A DNA stretch of 64,000 bases. Source: Kordiimonadales bacterium IMCC3096. Its GTDB lineage: Bacteria; Pseudomonadota; Alphaproteobacteria; Minwuiales; Minwuiaceae. The notes beneath the pieces are model-generated. The model saw only the letters and a list, made by a program, of their open reading frames with translations. It was not told the DNA's origin and ran no database searches. Shown piece after piece: positions 50,612 to 58,344 of this stretch. The position numbers and the translations under genes are program-made. The stretch covers positions 1,396,001 through 1,460,000 of the forward strand of contig CP018227.1 of assembly GCA_016865035.1 (NCBI GenBank), read 5' to 3'. Positions within the stretch are counted from its first letter, which is position 1. Each line of letters opens with the position of its first letter.

Positions 50612-51813
50612 CCGGCACGGCCCCCGGCGAAGACAGGCTGATCCTGTCCGGCATTCGCGTGATCGACGCCGCGACCTGGATTGCAGGGCCGACCGCGGCC
50701 ACCGTCATGGCCGATTTCGGCGCGGATGTGATCAAGGTGGAGCCGCCCGCCGGTGACGGCTATCGCCGCCTGAACGACACGCCCGGCTTCCCCGTTGCCG
50801 ATACCGACTATGCCTGGCAGCTCGACAACCGCAGCAAGCGCGGCATCACCATGGACCTGGGTCAGGACCGGGATCAGCAGCGGTTGCACGCGCTGGTGGC
50901 CAGTGCCGACGTCTTCGTCACCAATCACCCGCTGCCGGTGCGGCGCAAGTTCCGCCTGACCTATGATGACCTGTCGGCCCTGAACCCGCGCCTGATCTAT
51001 GCCTCCCTGACCGCCAAGGGGGAGGTGGGACCGGAAGCGGACGGATCGGGCTTTGACCTGACGACCTACTGGGCGCGGTCCGGGCTGATGCATCTTGTGC
51101 GCCCCGACATGGCGGGGCCGCCCGCCACCTCGGTTGCCGGGCAGGGCGACCACCCGACCGGCATCTCCCTGTTCGCGGCGGTCATGCTGGCCCTGTACGA
51201 ACGAACGATGACCGGCAGGGGCCGGGAGGTCCATACCTCCCTGATCGCCAACGGGCTCTGGTCCAATGCCGTGCTGACCACCGCCTCCCTCGCCGGGGCA
51301 GAGATGAAGAACAAGCGCCCGCGCCACGACCCCTGGACCGCGATGGTGAACTACTACGAGACCCGCGACGGGCGCTGGTTCATCATGTCCGCGCTGGATC
51401 CGGACCGGGACTTCCGGCGTCTGACCGAAGTCATCGAACAGCCCGGCCTGCTGACCGACCCGCGCTTCGCCACCGTCGAGGCGCGGTCCGAGAATGCGGT
51501 GGCCCTGACGGCGGTCTTCGACGTCGCCTTCCGCCAGCGTGACTGGGCCGAATGGCAGGTCCGTCTGGGCGAGACCCGGCTGGCCGTCGGTCCCGTGCTG
51601 ACGCCGGACGAGTCAGCCGCAGACCCGCAGGCGCGGGCCGTCGGCGCGATCCGCGACACGGATGAAGGCGCGCTGCTGCCCCACCTCATCGATACCCCGA
51701 TCTGGGTCTCCGGCCAGAACAAGGTCGCCCCCCGCCGCGCCCCCACCCCGGACGAGCACGGCGACGCCATCCGCGAAGCCCTGGATGCGGGACGCTCCCC
51801 CTGGGTGGGATAG
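50608..51813 (+). CDS. CoA transferase family III (CaiB/BaiF type)
   Basis: The 401-residue protein has ATWIAGPTAATVMADFGADV and IKVEPPAGDGYRRL at the N-terminus and the likely catalytic aspartate in GSGFDLTTYWARSGLM (about Asp149). Family III enzymes move CoA between carboxylates. It is co-translated with the enoyl-CoA hydratase-like protein. The acids involved are unknown. It converges on the ethylmalonyl-CoA mutase gene. Confidence 0.9.
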   Translation: MTGTAPGEDRLILSGIRVIDAATWIAGPTAATVMADFGADVIKVEPPAGDGYRRLNDTPGFPVADTDYAWQLDNRSKRGITMDLGQDRDQQRLHALVASADVFVTNHPLPVRRKFRLTYDDLSALNPRLIYASLTAKGEVGPEADGSGFDLTTYWARSGLMHLVRPDMAGPPATSVAGQGDHPTGISLFAAVMLALYERTMTGRGREVHTSLIANGLWSNAVLTTASLAGAEMKNKRPRHDPWTAMVNYYETRDGRWFIMSALDPDRDFRRLTEVIEQPGLLTDPRFATVEARSENAVALTAVFDVAFRQRDWAEWQVRLGETRLAVGPVLTPDESAADPQARAVGAIRDTDEGALLPHLIDTPIWVSGQNKVAPRRAPTPDEHGDAIREALDAGRSPWVG

Positions 51814-51831
51814 GGTGAATCAGGTGGCCGC

Positions 51832-53838
51832 TCAGGCCGCCGTCTTCGTGTCCACGATCTCGACGATGTCGGCCATGATGGCGGCGAGGTCGAAGTCCTT
51901 CGGGGTGTAGATACCGGCGATACCGGCGGCCTTCAGGGTGGTGGCGTCGGCTTCGGGGATGATGCCGCCGACGACGACAGGGATGTCGCCCAGGCCTTCG
52001 GCGCGCAGCCCCTCCAGCACGTCGCGGGCGAGGGCGGCGTGGCTGCCGGACAGGATCGACAGGCCGACCAGGTGCACTGCCTCCTCCAGCGCCGCATCGA
52101 TGATCTGCTGCGGGGTCAGGCGGATGCCTTCATAGACCACTTCCATGCCGGCATCGCGGGCGGCGACGGCGATCTGTTCGGCCCCGTTCGAATGGCCGTC
52201 CAGCCCGGGCTTGCCCACCAGGATCTTGATCCGGCGCCCCAGCCGTGCCGAGACTTCATCCACCCGCTTGCGCACGTCCACCAGGCTGGCGGCGGCAACG
52301 CCGATGGCCCCGCCGACACCGGTCGGTGCGCGGTATTCACCATAGATCTTGCGCAGCGTATCGGCCCATTCGCCGGTGGTGGCGCCCGCCTTCGCGGCGG
52401 CAATCGACGCCTCCATGATGTTGCGGTCTTCCCGCGCGGCCCGGTCCAGCTCCGCCAGCGCGGCCTCCACCGCCTTGCTGTCGCGGCCTTCGCGCCAGGC
52501 CTGCAGGGCAGCCACCTGATCGGTCTCCGCCGCATCATCGACGGTCATGATGGCATCCGCCGAATCGGCCAGCGGCGAGGGCGCGCTCTCCGTGAAGCGG
52601 TTGACGCCGATGACCGGAATGTCGCCGCGCATGATCGCCTGCACCCGCCGGGCATTGCTCTCCACCAGGGCTTCCTTCATGTAGCCGCTCTCGACCGCCG
52701 CCAGGGCACCGCCGAGCCTGTCGATGGTGGCCAGTTCCTCCCGCGCCGTGGCCTTCAGGGCCTCCACCTTGGCGTCGATCACGGGGGAGCCGTCGAAGAT
52801 ATCGCCATATTCCAGCAGGTCGGTCTCATAGGCCACGATCTGCTGCAGGCGCAGGCTCCACTGCTGGTCCCAGGGGCGCGGCAGGCCCAGCGCCTCGTTC
52901 CAGGCGGGCAACTGCACTGCGCGGGCGCGGGCGTTCTTCGACAGCACCACGGCCAGCATCTCGATCAGGATGCGGTAGACGTTGTTCTCCGGCTGCGGCT
53001 CCGTCAGGCCCAGGCTGTTGACCTGCACGCCATAGCGGAAACGACGGAACTTCTCCTCCTCCACCCGGTAGCGGTCGGCCAGCAGTTCGTCCCACAGGTC
53101 GACGAACGCGCGCATCTTGCACATTTCCTCGATGAAGCGGATGCCGGCATTGACGAAGAAGCTGATGCGCCCGGCAACGGCACCGAACATCTCCGCCGGG
53201 ACCTCGCCGCGATCCCGCACCGTATCCAGCACGGCAATGGCGGTGGCCAGCGCGAAGGCCAGTTCCTGCTGCGGCGTCGCGCCCGCTTCCTGCAGGTGGT
53301 AGGAGCAGATGTTGGTCGGGTTCCACTTCGGCATCTCCGTCACCGTGAAGCCGATGACGTCGGAGATCAGTTTCAGGCTCGGCGCCGGCGGGAAGATGTA
53401 GGTCCCGCGCGAGAGATATTCCTTCACGATGTCGTTCTGCACCGTGCCCATCAGCTTCGTGCGGTCGGCCCCCTGCTCCTCGGCGGTGGCGACATAGAGC
53501 GCGAGCAGCCAGGGCGCGGTGGCGTTGATGGTCATGGAGGTGTTCATCTGCTCCAGCGGGATCTGGTCGAACAGCGCCCGCATGTCACCGATGTGCGAGA
53601 TCGGCACGCCCACCTTGCCCACTTCCCCCTTGGCCAGCGCATGATCGCTGTCGTGGCCGGTCTGGGTCGGCAGATCGAAGGCGACGGAGAGGCCGGTCTG
53701 ACCGCGCGAGAGGTTGGTGCGGTAGAGTTCGTTGGAGGCCCGGGCGGAGCTGTGACCGGAATAGGTGCGGATCAGCCAGGGCCGGTCCCGTTTGACTCCA
53801 GCAGTTTCCGCAGGGTTGGCGCCAGTTTCAGCATTCAT
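51832..53838 (-). CDS. ecm: Ethylmalonyl-CoA mutase, B12-dependent
   Basis: The 668-residue enzyme converts ethylmalonyl-CoA to methylsuccinyl-CoA in the ethylmalonyl-CoA pathway. The catalytic barrel starts RTYSGHSSARASNELYRTNL and contains FDLPTQTGHDSD and YLSRGTYIFPP. The C-terminal B12-binding domain has VGKPGLDGHSNGAEQIAV, where the DGHSNG motif supplies the cobalt-ligating histidine. Length and sequence style fit Ecm better than methylmalonyl-CoA mutase, and the divergent ccr gene supports it. Cobalamin may come from the cobAB genes upstream. Confidence 0.93.
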   Translation of the reverse strand: MNAETGANPAETAGVKRDRPWLIRTYSGHSSARASNELYRTNLSRGQTGLSVAFDLPTQTGHDSDHALAKGEVGKVGVPISHIGDMRALFDQIPLEQMNTSMTINATAPWLLALYVATAEEQGADRTKLMGTVQNDIVKEYLSRGTYIFPPAPSLKLISDVIGFTVTEMPKWNPTNICSYHLQEAGATPQQELAFALATAIAVLDTVRDRGEVPAEMFGAVAGRISFFVNAGIRFIEEMCKMRAFVDLWDELLADRYRVEEEKFRRFRYGVQVNSLGLTEPQPENNVYRILIEMLAVVLSKNARARAVQLPAWNEALGLPRPWDQQWSLRLQQIVAYETDLLEYGDIFDGSPVIDAKVEALKATAREELATIDRLGGALAAVESGYMKEALVESNARRVQAIMRGDIPVIGVNRFTESAPSPLADSADAIMTVDDAAETDQVAALQAWREGRDSKAVEAALAELDRAAREDRNIMEASIAAAKAGATTGEWADTLRKIYGEYRAPTGVGGAIGVAAASLVDVRKRVDEVSARLGRRIKILVGKPGLDGHSNGAEQIAVAARDAGMEVVYEGIRLTPQQIIDAALEEAVHLVGLSILSGSHAALARDVLEGLRAEGLGDIPVVVGGIIPEADATTLKAAGIAGIYTPKDFDLAAIMADIVEIVDTKTAA

Positions 53839-54044
53839 CAGATTATTCCGTCACATTGATCATCTACGCACGAAAATTACGTCTTGCGTGCAGCAATGGA
53901 AATATCATATCACTTGCCGCGCTGCAAAACGCGTTTTGCGGCTGTGCAACATAAACCCGTTGCCCCGGAACGGTCCAGCGTATTGACTGGATGCGCGGCA
54001 ACGGGCGCGTTAGAGCATGGTCGCGCAGAATTGGAGTAATGAGC
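53839..54044. promoter_or_regulatory. Divergent ecm-ccr control region
   Basis: About 200 AT-richer bases separate the start codons of ecm and ccr and must hold both promoters. At 53924-53939 lies the perfect 16-bp palindrome GCAAAACG-CGTTTTGC, extended on both sides by GC pairs and one wobble. It is a natural operator candidate for coordinated control of the pathway. I see no other strong dyad. Confidence 0.65.
53924..53939. promoter_or_regulatory. 16-bp palindromic operator candidate in the ecm-ccr gap
   Basis: GCAAAACGCGTTTTGC is exactly self-complementary. It is near the middle of the divergent region. TGCAAA-type half-sites are known for acyl-CoA-responsive regulators such as PccR/RamB, and a TetR protein, CcrR, acts on a ccr promoter palindrome in Methylobacterium. 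Which family binds here is an inference. Confidence 0.55.
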
Positions 54045-55343
54045 ATGGCCGAGATGCAGGCAGTCGAGAACACCCCCATCGACCCCAACAACGGCGATCG
54101 CCGTGACCTCTATGAAGTGGGCGAGATTCCGCCGCTGGGTCATGTGCCGCCGAAGATGTACGCCTGGGCGATCCGCAAGGAGCGCCATGGCAATCCCGAC
54201 ACCGCCATGCAGTGCGAGGTCGTGGACACGCCGGAACTGGACAGCCACGACGTGCTGATCCTGGTGATGGCCGCCGGCGTCAACTACAACGGCGTCTGGG
54301 CCTCCCTCGGCACGCCGCTGTCCCCCTTCGACATCCACAAGCAGCCCTATCACATCGCCGGTTCCGATGCCTCCGGCGTGGTCTATGCCGTCGGCTCGCG
54401 CGTGAAGCGCTGGAAGGTGGGTGACGAGGTCGTGGTCCATTGCAATCAGGACGACGGCGACGACGAGGAATGCAATGGCGGCGACCCGATGTTCTCCACG
54501 TCGCAGCGCATCTGGGGCTACGAGACACCGGACGGGTCCTTCGCCCAGTTCGCCCGCGTGCAGGACCGGCAGCTGATGCCGCGCCCGCGCCACCTGACGT
54601 GGGAGGAGAGCGCCTGCTACACGCTGACGCTCGCCACGTCCTACCGCATGCTGTTCGGCCATCGCCCGCACATCCTGCGTCCCGGTGACAACGTGCTGAT
54701 CTGGGGTGCCTCCGGCGGTATCGGCTCCATGGCGGTGCAGCTCTGCGCCGCCGCCGGTGCCAACGCCATCGGCGTCATCTCCGACGAGACCAAGCGCGAG
54801 TTCGTCATGTCGCTGGGGGCCAAGGCGGTGCTGAACCGCAAGGACTTCAACTGCTGGGGACAGATGCCGACCGTGAACTCCGATGAATATCACGCCTGGA
54901 CCAAGGAGATGCGGAAGTTCGGCAAGGCGATCTGGGACATCACCGGCAAGGGCAATGACGTGGACTTCGTCTTCGAGCATCCGGGCGAGAGCACCTTCCC
55001 CGTGTCCTGCATCGTGGTGAAGCGGGGCGGCATGGTGGTGTTCTGCGCCGGGACCACCGGCTACAACCTGACCATGGATGCGCGCTTCGTCTGGATGCGG
55101 CAGAAGCGGATCCAGGGCAGCCACTTCGCCAATCTGAAGCAGGCCACCCAGGCCAACCAGATGGTGATCGAACGCCGCGTCGATCCCTGCATGTCGGAAG
55201 TCTTCTCCTGGGACGACATTCCGCGTGCCCACATGAAGATGCTGGCGAACGAGCACAAGCCCGGCAACATGGCCGTGCTGGTCTCGTCGAAGCTGCCCGG
55301 CCTGCGCACCATCGAGGACGCGATCGAGGCCGGCAACGGCTGA
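54045..55343 (+). CDS. ccr: Crotonyl-CoA carboxylase/reductase
   Basis: This 432-residue MDR enzyme reductively carboxylates crotonyl-CoA to ethylmalonyl-CoA with NADPH, the key step of the ethylmalonyl-CoA pathway. It shows the family opening DLYEVGEIPPLGHVPPKMYA, the GroES-like GSDASGVVYAVGSRVKRWK, the Rossmann motif VLIWGASGGIGSMAVQLCAA and the FEHPGESTFPVSC segment. Tandem ATGs lie at 54039 and 54045; GGAG spacing favours 54045. Divergent ecm and downstream mcd confirm the pathway. Confidence 0.96.
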   Translation: MAEMQAVENTPIDPNNGDRRDLYEVGEIPPLGHVPPKMYAWAIRKERHGNPDTAMQCEVVDTPELDSHDVLILVMAAGVNYNGVWASLGTPLSPFDIHKQPYHIAGSDASGVVYAVGSRVKRWKVGDEVVVHCNQDDGDDEECNGGDPMFSTSQRIWGYETPDGSFAQFARVQDRQLMPRPRHLTWEESACYTLTLATSYRMLFGHRPHILRPGDNVLIWGASGGIGSMAVQLCAAAGANAIGVISDETKREFVMSLGAKAVLNRKDFNCWGQMPTVNSDEYHAWTKEMRKFGKAIWDITGKGNDVDFVFEHPGESTFPVSCIVVKRGGMVVFCAGTTGYNLTMDARFVWMRQKRIQGSHFANLKQATQANQMVIERRVDPCMSEVFSWDDIPRAHMKMLANEHKPGNMAVLVSSKLPGLRTIEDAIEAGNG

Positions 55344-55370
55344 GACCCCGCGTCCGCCACGTGCTGACAG

Positions 55371-55390
55371 GCATTGCCGACCGGCAATGC
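55371..55390 (+). terminator. Hairpin downstream of ccr
   Basis: GCATTGCC and GGCAATGC form a perfect 8-bp stem on a GACC loop, 27 bases after the ccr stop. No T run follows, so it may be a processing or Rho-linked site instead of a strong terminator. Confidence 0.45.
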
Positions 55391-55552
55391 GACCGGCACG
55401 CGGCTGAACCTGTCCGGCCTGGCAGGCATCCCCGCAGGGGCATGTCCGTCAGGCCGGTCGCGTTGCGCGGCATTGCAGCCTGTATCTTCAGCGCAGGCTC
55501 TGGCCTATAACGCCGCCATCACTTCATTCCGCATATATTACGGGAGGCCACC

Positions 55553-57253
55553 ATGCCCGATTCCGCACCTGTCCTGAGTGCCACTGACGAATCCCCCGTC
55601 CTGTCCGATCTGCTGCGCCTGTGCCGTGGCGCACTGGACGCCGCCGACCGCTACAAGCAGGTCGCGATCAACTCGGTTGCCGGGCTGGTCCGCAACGAGG
55701 AGGGCCGGATCGATGCGAAGCTGCTGGAGGTCAACCAGTACGCCAGCCACGGCCTCGCCTGGGTCGCAACCTATGTCGAGAGCCTGCGCGAGCTGCTGAA
55801 CTGGGCCGAGCGGCTGGACCAGGAAGGCAAGCTGAACGAGCTGGAACGCCTGATCCTGCAGGCCGGTTACGGCGAATATCTGGCACAGCTCGGCAACGGC
55901 ATCCCGATGAACCAGGGCGAGGTCGTGCGTCCGCAGGACCTGAACATCGACATGACCCAGGTGCAGCGCCTGGGCACGCCGGAAGTGCGCCGCCTGATCT
56001 TCAACGGCAATACCGCCGCCGTCCGCGCGCGCATCGCCGCGCTGCTGGACAACGCACTGGAGACCGGCAATTTCGGTGATCCGGGGCTGGACGAGACCTA
56101 TGGCATGGTCCGCGACCAGTTCCGCAAGTTCGCCGACGACAAGGTGGCCCCGCACGCCCACAAGTGGCACCTGGACAACGAACTGATCCCCATCGAGGTC
56201 GTGAAGGAGATGGGCGAGCTGGGCGTCTTCGGCCTGACGGTGCCGGAGGAATATGGCGGACATGCCATGGGCAAGATGGCCATGTGCGTGGTCTCGGAAG
56301 AGCTGTCGCGCGGCTATATCGGGGTCGGCTCCCTCGGCACCCGCTCCGAGATCGCGGCCGAGCTGCTGCTGACCGGCGGTACCGAAGAGCAGAAGCAGCG
56401 CTGGCTGCCCGGCATCTGCTCCGGCGAGATCCTGCCGACCGCAGTGTTCACGGAACCCAACATCGGCTCCGACCTCGCCTCCCTGCGCACCCGCGCGGTG
56501 AAGGACGGCGATACCTACCGTATCACCGGCAACAAGACCTGGATCACCCATGCGGCCCGCGCCGACGTGATGACGGTGCTGGCCCGCACCAACCCGGATG
56601 AGCCCGGCTATCGCGGCCTCTCCATGTTCTTCGCGCCGAAGCCGCGCGGCGAGGACGGCAACCTGTTCCCCGCCGAGGGCATGAGCGGTGGCGAGATCGA
56701 GGTGTTGGGCTATCGCGGCATGCGCGAGTACGAACTGGGCTTCGATGGTTTCGAGGTCGGAGCCGAGAACCTGCTGGGTGGAGAGGAAGGCAATGGCTTC
56801 AAGCAGTTAATGGCCACCTTCGAATCCGCCCGGATCCAGACCGCGGCCCGCGCCATCGGCGTGGCCCAGAATGCGCTGGAGACCGGCATGCGCTATGCCA
56901 AGGACCGGGTGCAGTTCAATCGCCCGATCTATGAGTTCCCGCGTGTCCACGGCAAGGTCGCCTGGGCGGCTGTCGAGACCATGATCGCGCGGCAGCTGAC
57001 CTATTTCTCCGCCCGCACCAAGGACGAGGGCCGCCGTTGCGACCTGGAGGCCGGGATGGCCAAGCTGCTGGGCGCCCGCGTCGCCTGGGCCAATGCCGAC
57101 AATGCGTTGCAGAGCCATGGCGGCAACGGCTTCGCGCTGGAGTATGACATCAGCCGCATCCTCTGCGACGCCCGCATCCTGAACATCTTCGAAGGGGCCG
57201 GCGAGATCCAGGCCCAGGTCATCGCCCGCCGACTGCTCGAAGGCGCGAACTGA
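55553..57253 (+). CDS. mcd: (2S)-methylsuccinyl-CoA dehydrogenase
   Basis: The 566-residue acyl-CoA dehydrogenase has an N-terminal extension of about 160 residues before the usual catalytic fold, characteristic of Mcd. The FAD fold includes FTEPNIGSDLASLRTRA and GNKTWITHAARADVM, and the C-terminal NALQSHGGNGFALEYDISR motif. It oxidises methylsuccinyl-CoA to mesaconyl-CoA after Ecm. It lies 209 bases downstream of ccr on the same strand, completing an ecm-ccr-mcd cluster. Confidence 0.94.
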   Translation: MPDSAPVLSATDESPVLSDLLRLCRGALDAADRYKQVAINSVAGLVRNEEGRIDAKLLEVNQYASHGLAWVATYVESLRELLNWAERLDQEGKLNELERLILQAGYGEYLAQLGNGIPMNQGEVVRPQDLNIDMTQVQRLGTPEVRRLIFNGNTAAVRARIAALLDNALETGNFGDPGLDETYGMVRDQFRKFADDKVAPHAHKWHLDNELIPIEVVKEMGELGVFGLTVPEEYGGHAMGKMAMCVVSEELSRGYIGVGSLGTRSEIAAELLLTGGTEEQKQRWLPGICSGEILPTAVFTEPNIGSDLASLRTRAVKDGDTYRITGNKTWITHAARADVMTVLARTNPDEPGYRGLSMFFAPKPRGEDGNLFPAEGMSGGEIEVLGYRGMREYELGFDGFEVGAENLLGGEEGNGFKQLMATFESARIQTAARAIGVAQNALETGMRYAKDRVQFNRPIYEFPRVHGKVAWAAVETMIARQLTYFSARTKDEGRRCDLEAGMAKLLGARVAWANADNALQSHGGNGFALEYDISRILCDARILNIFEGAGEIQAQVIARRLLEGAN

Positions 57254-57262
57254 CAACCGGCC

Positions 57263-57292
57263 GGCGTGGCAGTCCAACCAGACCGCCACGCC
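57263..57292 (+). terminator. Hairpin downstream of mcd
   Basis: GGCGTGGC and GCCACGCC form an 8-bp stem, extended inward by GTC/GAC after an A-C mismatch, 9 bases after the mcd stop. It has no clear T run but is a plausible transcript end before the next gene, whose own ribosome site begins about 66 bases later. Confidence 0.5.
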
Positions 57293-57370
57293 GAGCGGCT
57301 TCCGATCGCTTGACCTTCCAGTGACAGGAACCCCGACACTGCACGCCTGTGCAGGTCAAGGAGGATTCCC

Positions 57371-57463
57371 ATGTCACCGATACGTCTGATAATCGTGATG
57401 GTGCTGGCCGGTCTGACTGGCGGTGCCGTCATCTGGCTGCTGGTTCGCGGCGGTACGTCTTAA
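57371..57463 (+). CDS. 30-residue membrane peptide; detached export anchor of a cytochrome c
   Basis: A perfect AAGGAGG lies seven bases before an ATG that opens MSPIRLIIVMVLAGLTGG followed by AVIWLLVRGGTS and TAA. It is a single hydrophobic helix with a basic start, exactly like an N-terminal membrane anchor. The reading frame continues beyond the TAA into the cytochrome c at 57488-57787. I read it as the original start of that cytochrome gene, cut by a nonsense codon, not as an independent small protein. Confidence 0.6.
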   Translation: MSPIRLIIVMVLAGLTGGAVIWLLVRGGTS

Positions 57464-57487
57464 CAATCGCTGACGCATCTGGTTGAC

Positions 57488-57787
57488 GTGTCCGTGCCCC
57501 AGCTTTCCGGTGCGGCGGCATCCGGGAAGGTCGTCTTTGACAGGAACTGCGTTGCCTGCCACGGCGCCAACGCCGGGGGCGGACTGGGTGGCCCGCCACT
57601 GGTCCACAAGATCTACGAACCCGGTCACCATGCCGACACCAGCTTCGTGCTGGCCGTGAAGAACGGCGTGCGGCAGCATCACTGGTCGTTTGGCAGCATG
57701 CCCCCGATACCCGGCGTTTCCGAAGCCGAGGTGAGTCAGATCATCGCCTATGTCCGGACCCTGCAGCGCGCCAACGGCATCCGCTGA
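57488..57787 (+). CDS. Small cytochrome c lacking its export signal
   Basis: The frame encodes a 99-residue single-haem cytochrome c with CVACHGANAGGG (about residues 21-32), a likely axial methionine in FGSMPPIPGVSE and a typical C-terminal helix (AEVSQIIAYVRTLQRA). It has only GTG as a start and no signal peptide, which a periplasmic cytochrome must have. The missing anchor is encoded in the same frame at 57371-57460, separated by one TAA codon at 57461-57463. Without readthrough the haem protein probably cannot be exported. Confidence 0.8.
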   Translation: MSVPQLSGAAASGKVVFDRNCVACHGANAGGGLGGPPLVHKIYEPGHHADTSFVLAVKNGVRQHHWSFGSMPPIPGVSEAEVSQIIAYVRTLQRANGIR

Positions 57788-57894
57788 ACGACAATGTTTC
57801 GCTTGAACCGATCCGGTGACGGCAGCAGGCTTGTCGCTTCAGCGCGGACCGCGGCCCGATCCGGCACGGTCTTGCGCCAACCTGGGAGGGAACC

Positions 57895-58185
57895 ATGTCA
57901 GCCGTTGTAACACTGGAACTGAGGATCAAGGACGAAGCCTGGGAGACGTTCCGCACCGAGTTTCCGAAGATCCTGCCCGACACGAAGGCGTTCGAAGGCT
58001 GCGAGGCGCTGAAGGGCGCCATCGATGAGGAAAACAAGACCATCTTCCTCTACGAGCAATGGCGTGACGCCGCCGATCACAAGAAGTACATGGCCTGGCG
58101 GCAGGAACGGGGTGACCTGGACCAGATGGGCAAGGCCCTGCGGGAACCGCCGATCCTGCGCACCATGGGCATGATGGACATCTGA
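57895..58185 (+). CDS. Antibiotic-biosynthesis-monooxygenase-domain protein
   Basis: This 96-residue protein has the compact ABM fold with the sequence pattern LRIKDEAWETFRTEFPKILP, then FEGCEALKGAIDEEN and IFLYEQWRDAADHKKYMAW. Such proteins include quinol monooxygenases and small haem- or flavin-free oxygenases; its reaction is not known. GGGAGGGAACC precedes the ATG. A hairpin at 58196-58224 follows it, suggesting a monocistronic unit. Confidence 0.88.
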   Translation: MSAVVTLELRIKDEAWETFRTEFPKILPDTKAFEGCEALKGAIDEENKTIFLYEQWRDAADHKKYMAWRQERGDLDQMGKALREPPILRTMGMMDI

Positions 58186-58195
58186 TCGGGCCCGC

Positions 58196-58224
58196 GTCAG
58201 CCGGACGTCCATCGTCCGGCTGAC
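58196..58224 (+). terminator. Hairpin after the ABM-domain gene
   Basis: GTCAGCCGGAC and GTCCGGCTGAC are perfect 11-base complements around a seven-base loop, 10 bases after the stop codon. No T run follows. It is a likely transcript end or stabilising structure. Confidence 0.55.
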
Positions 58225-58344
58225 AGGCCGCTGTCGAACCCGCCATGTCGCGCGCGCGTCAGTGCGGGTCGGTGGCGGCGTAGCGCCAGTGACGGTGAAG
58301 GAGCATGAACGTGCCATGACTTCTTCTGGCGGAGGACGGGTGCA

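Noticed and set aside
53991-54044. Upstream start for ccr at 53991
   Set aside because: It would add a basic, non-family N-terminus; GGAG spacing and the family start favour 54045.
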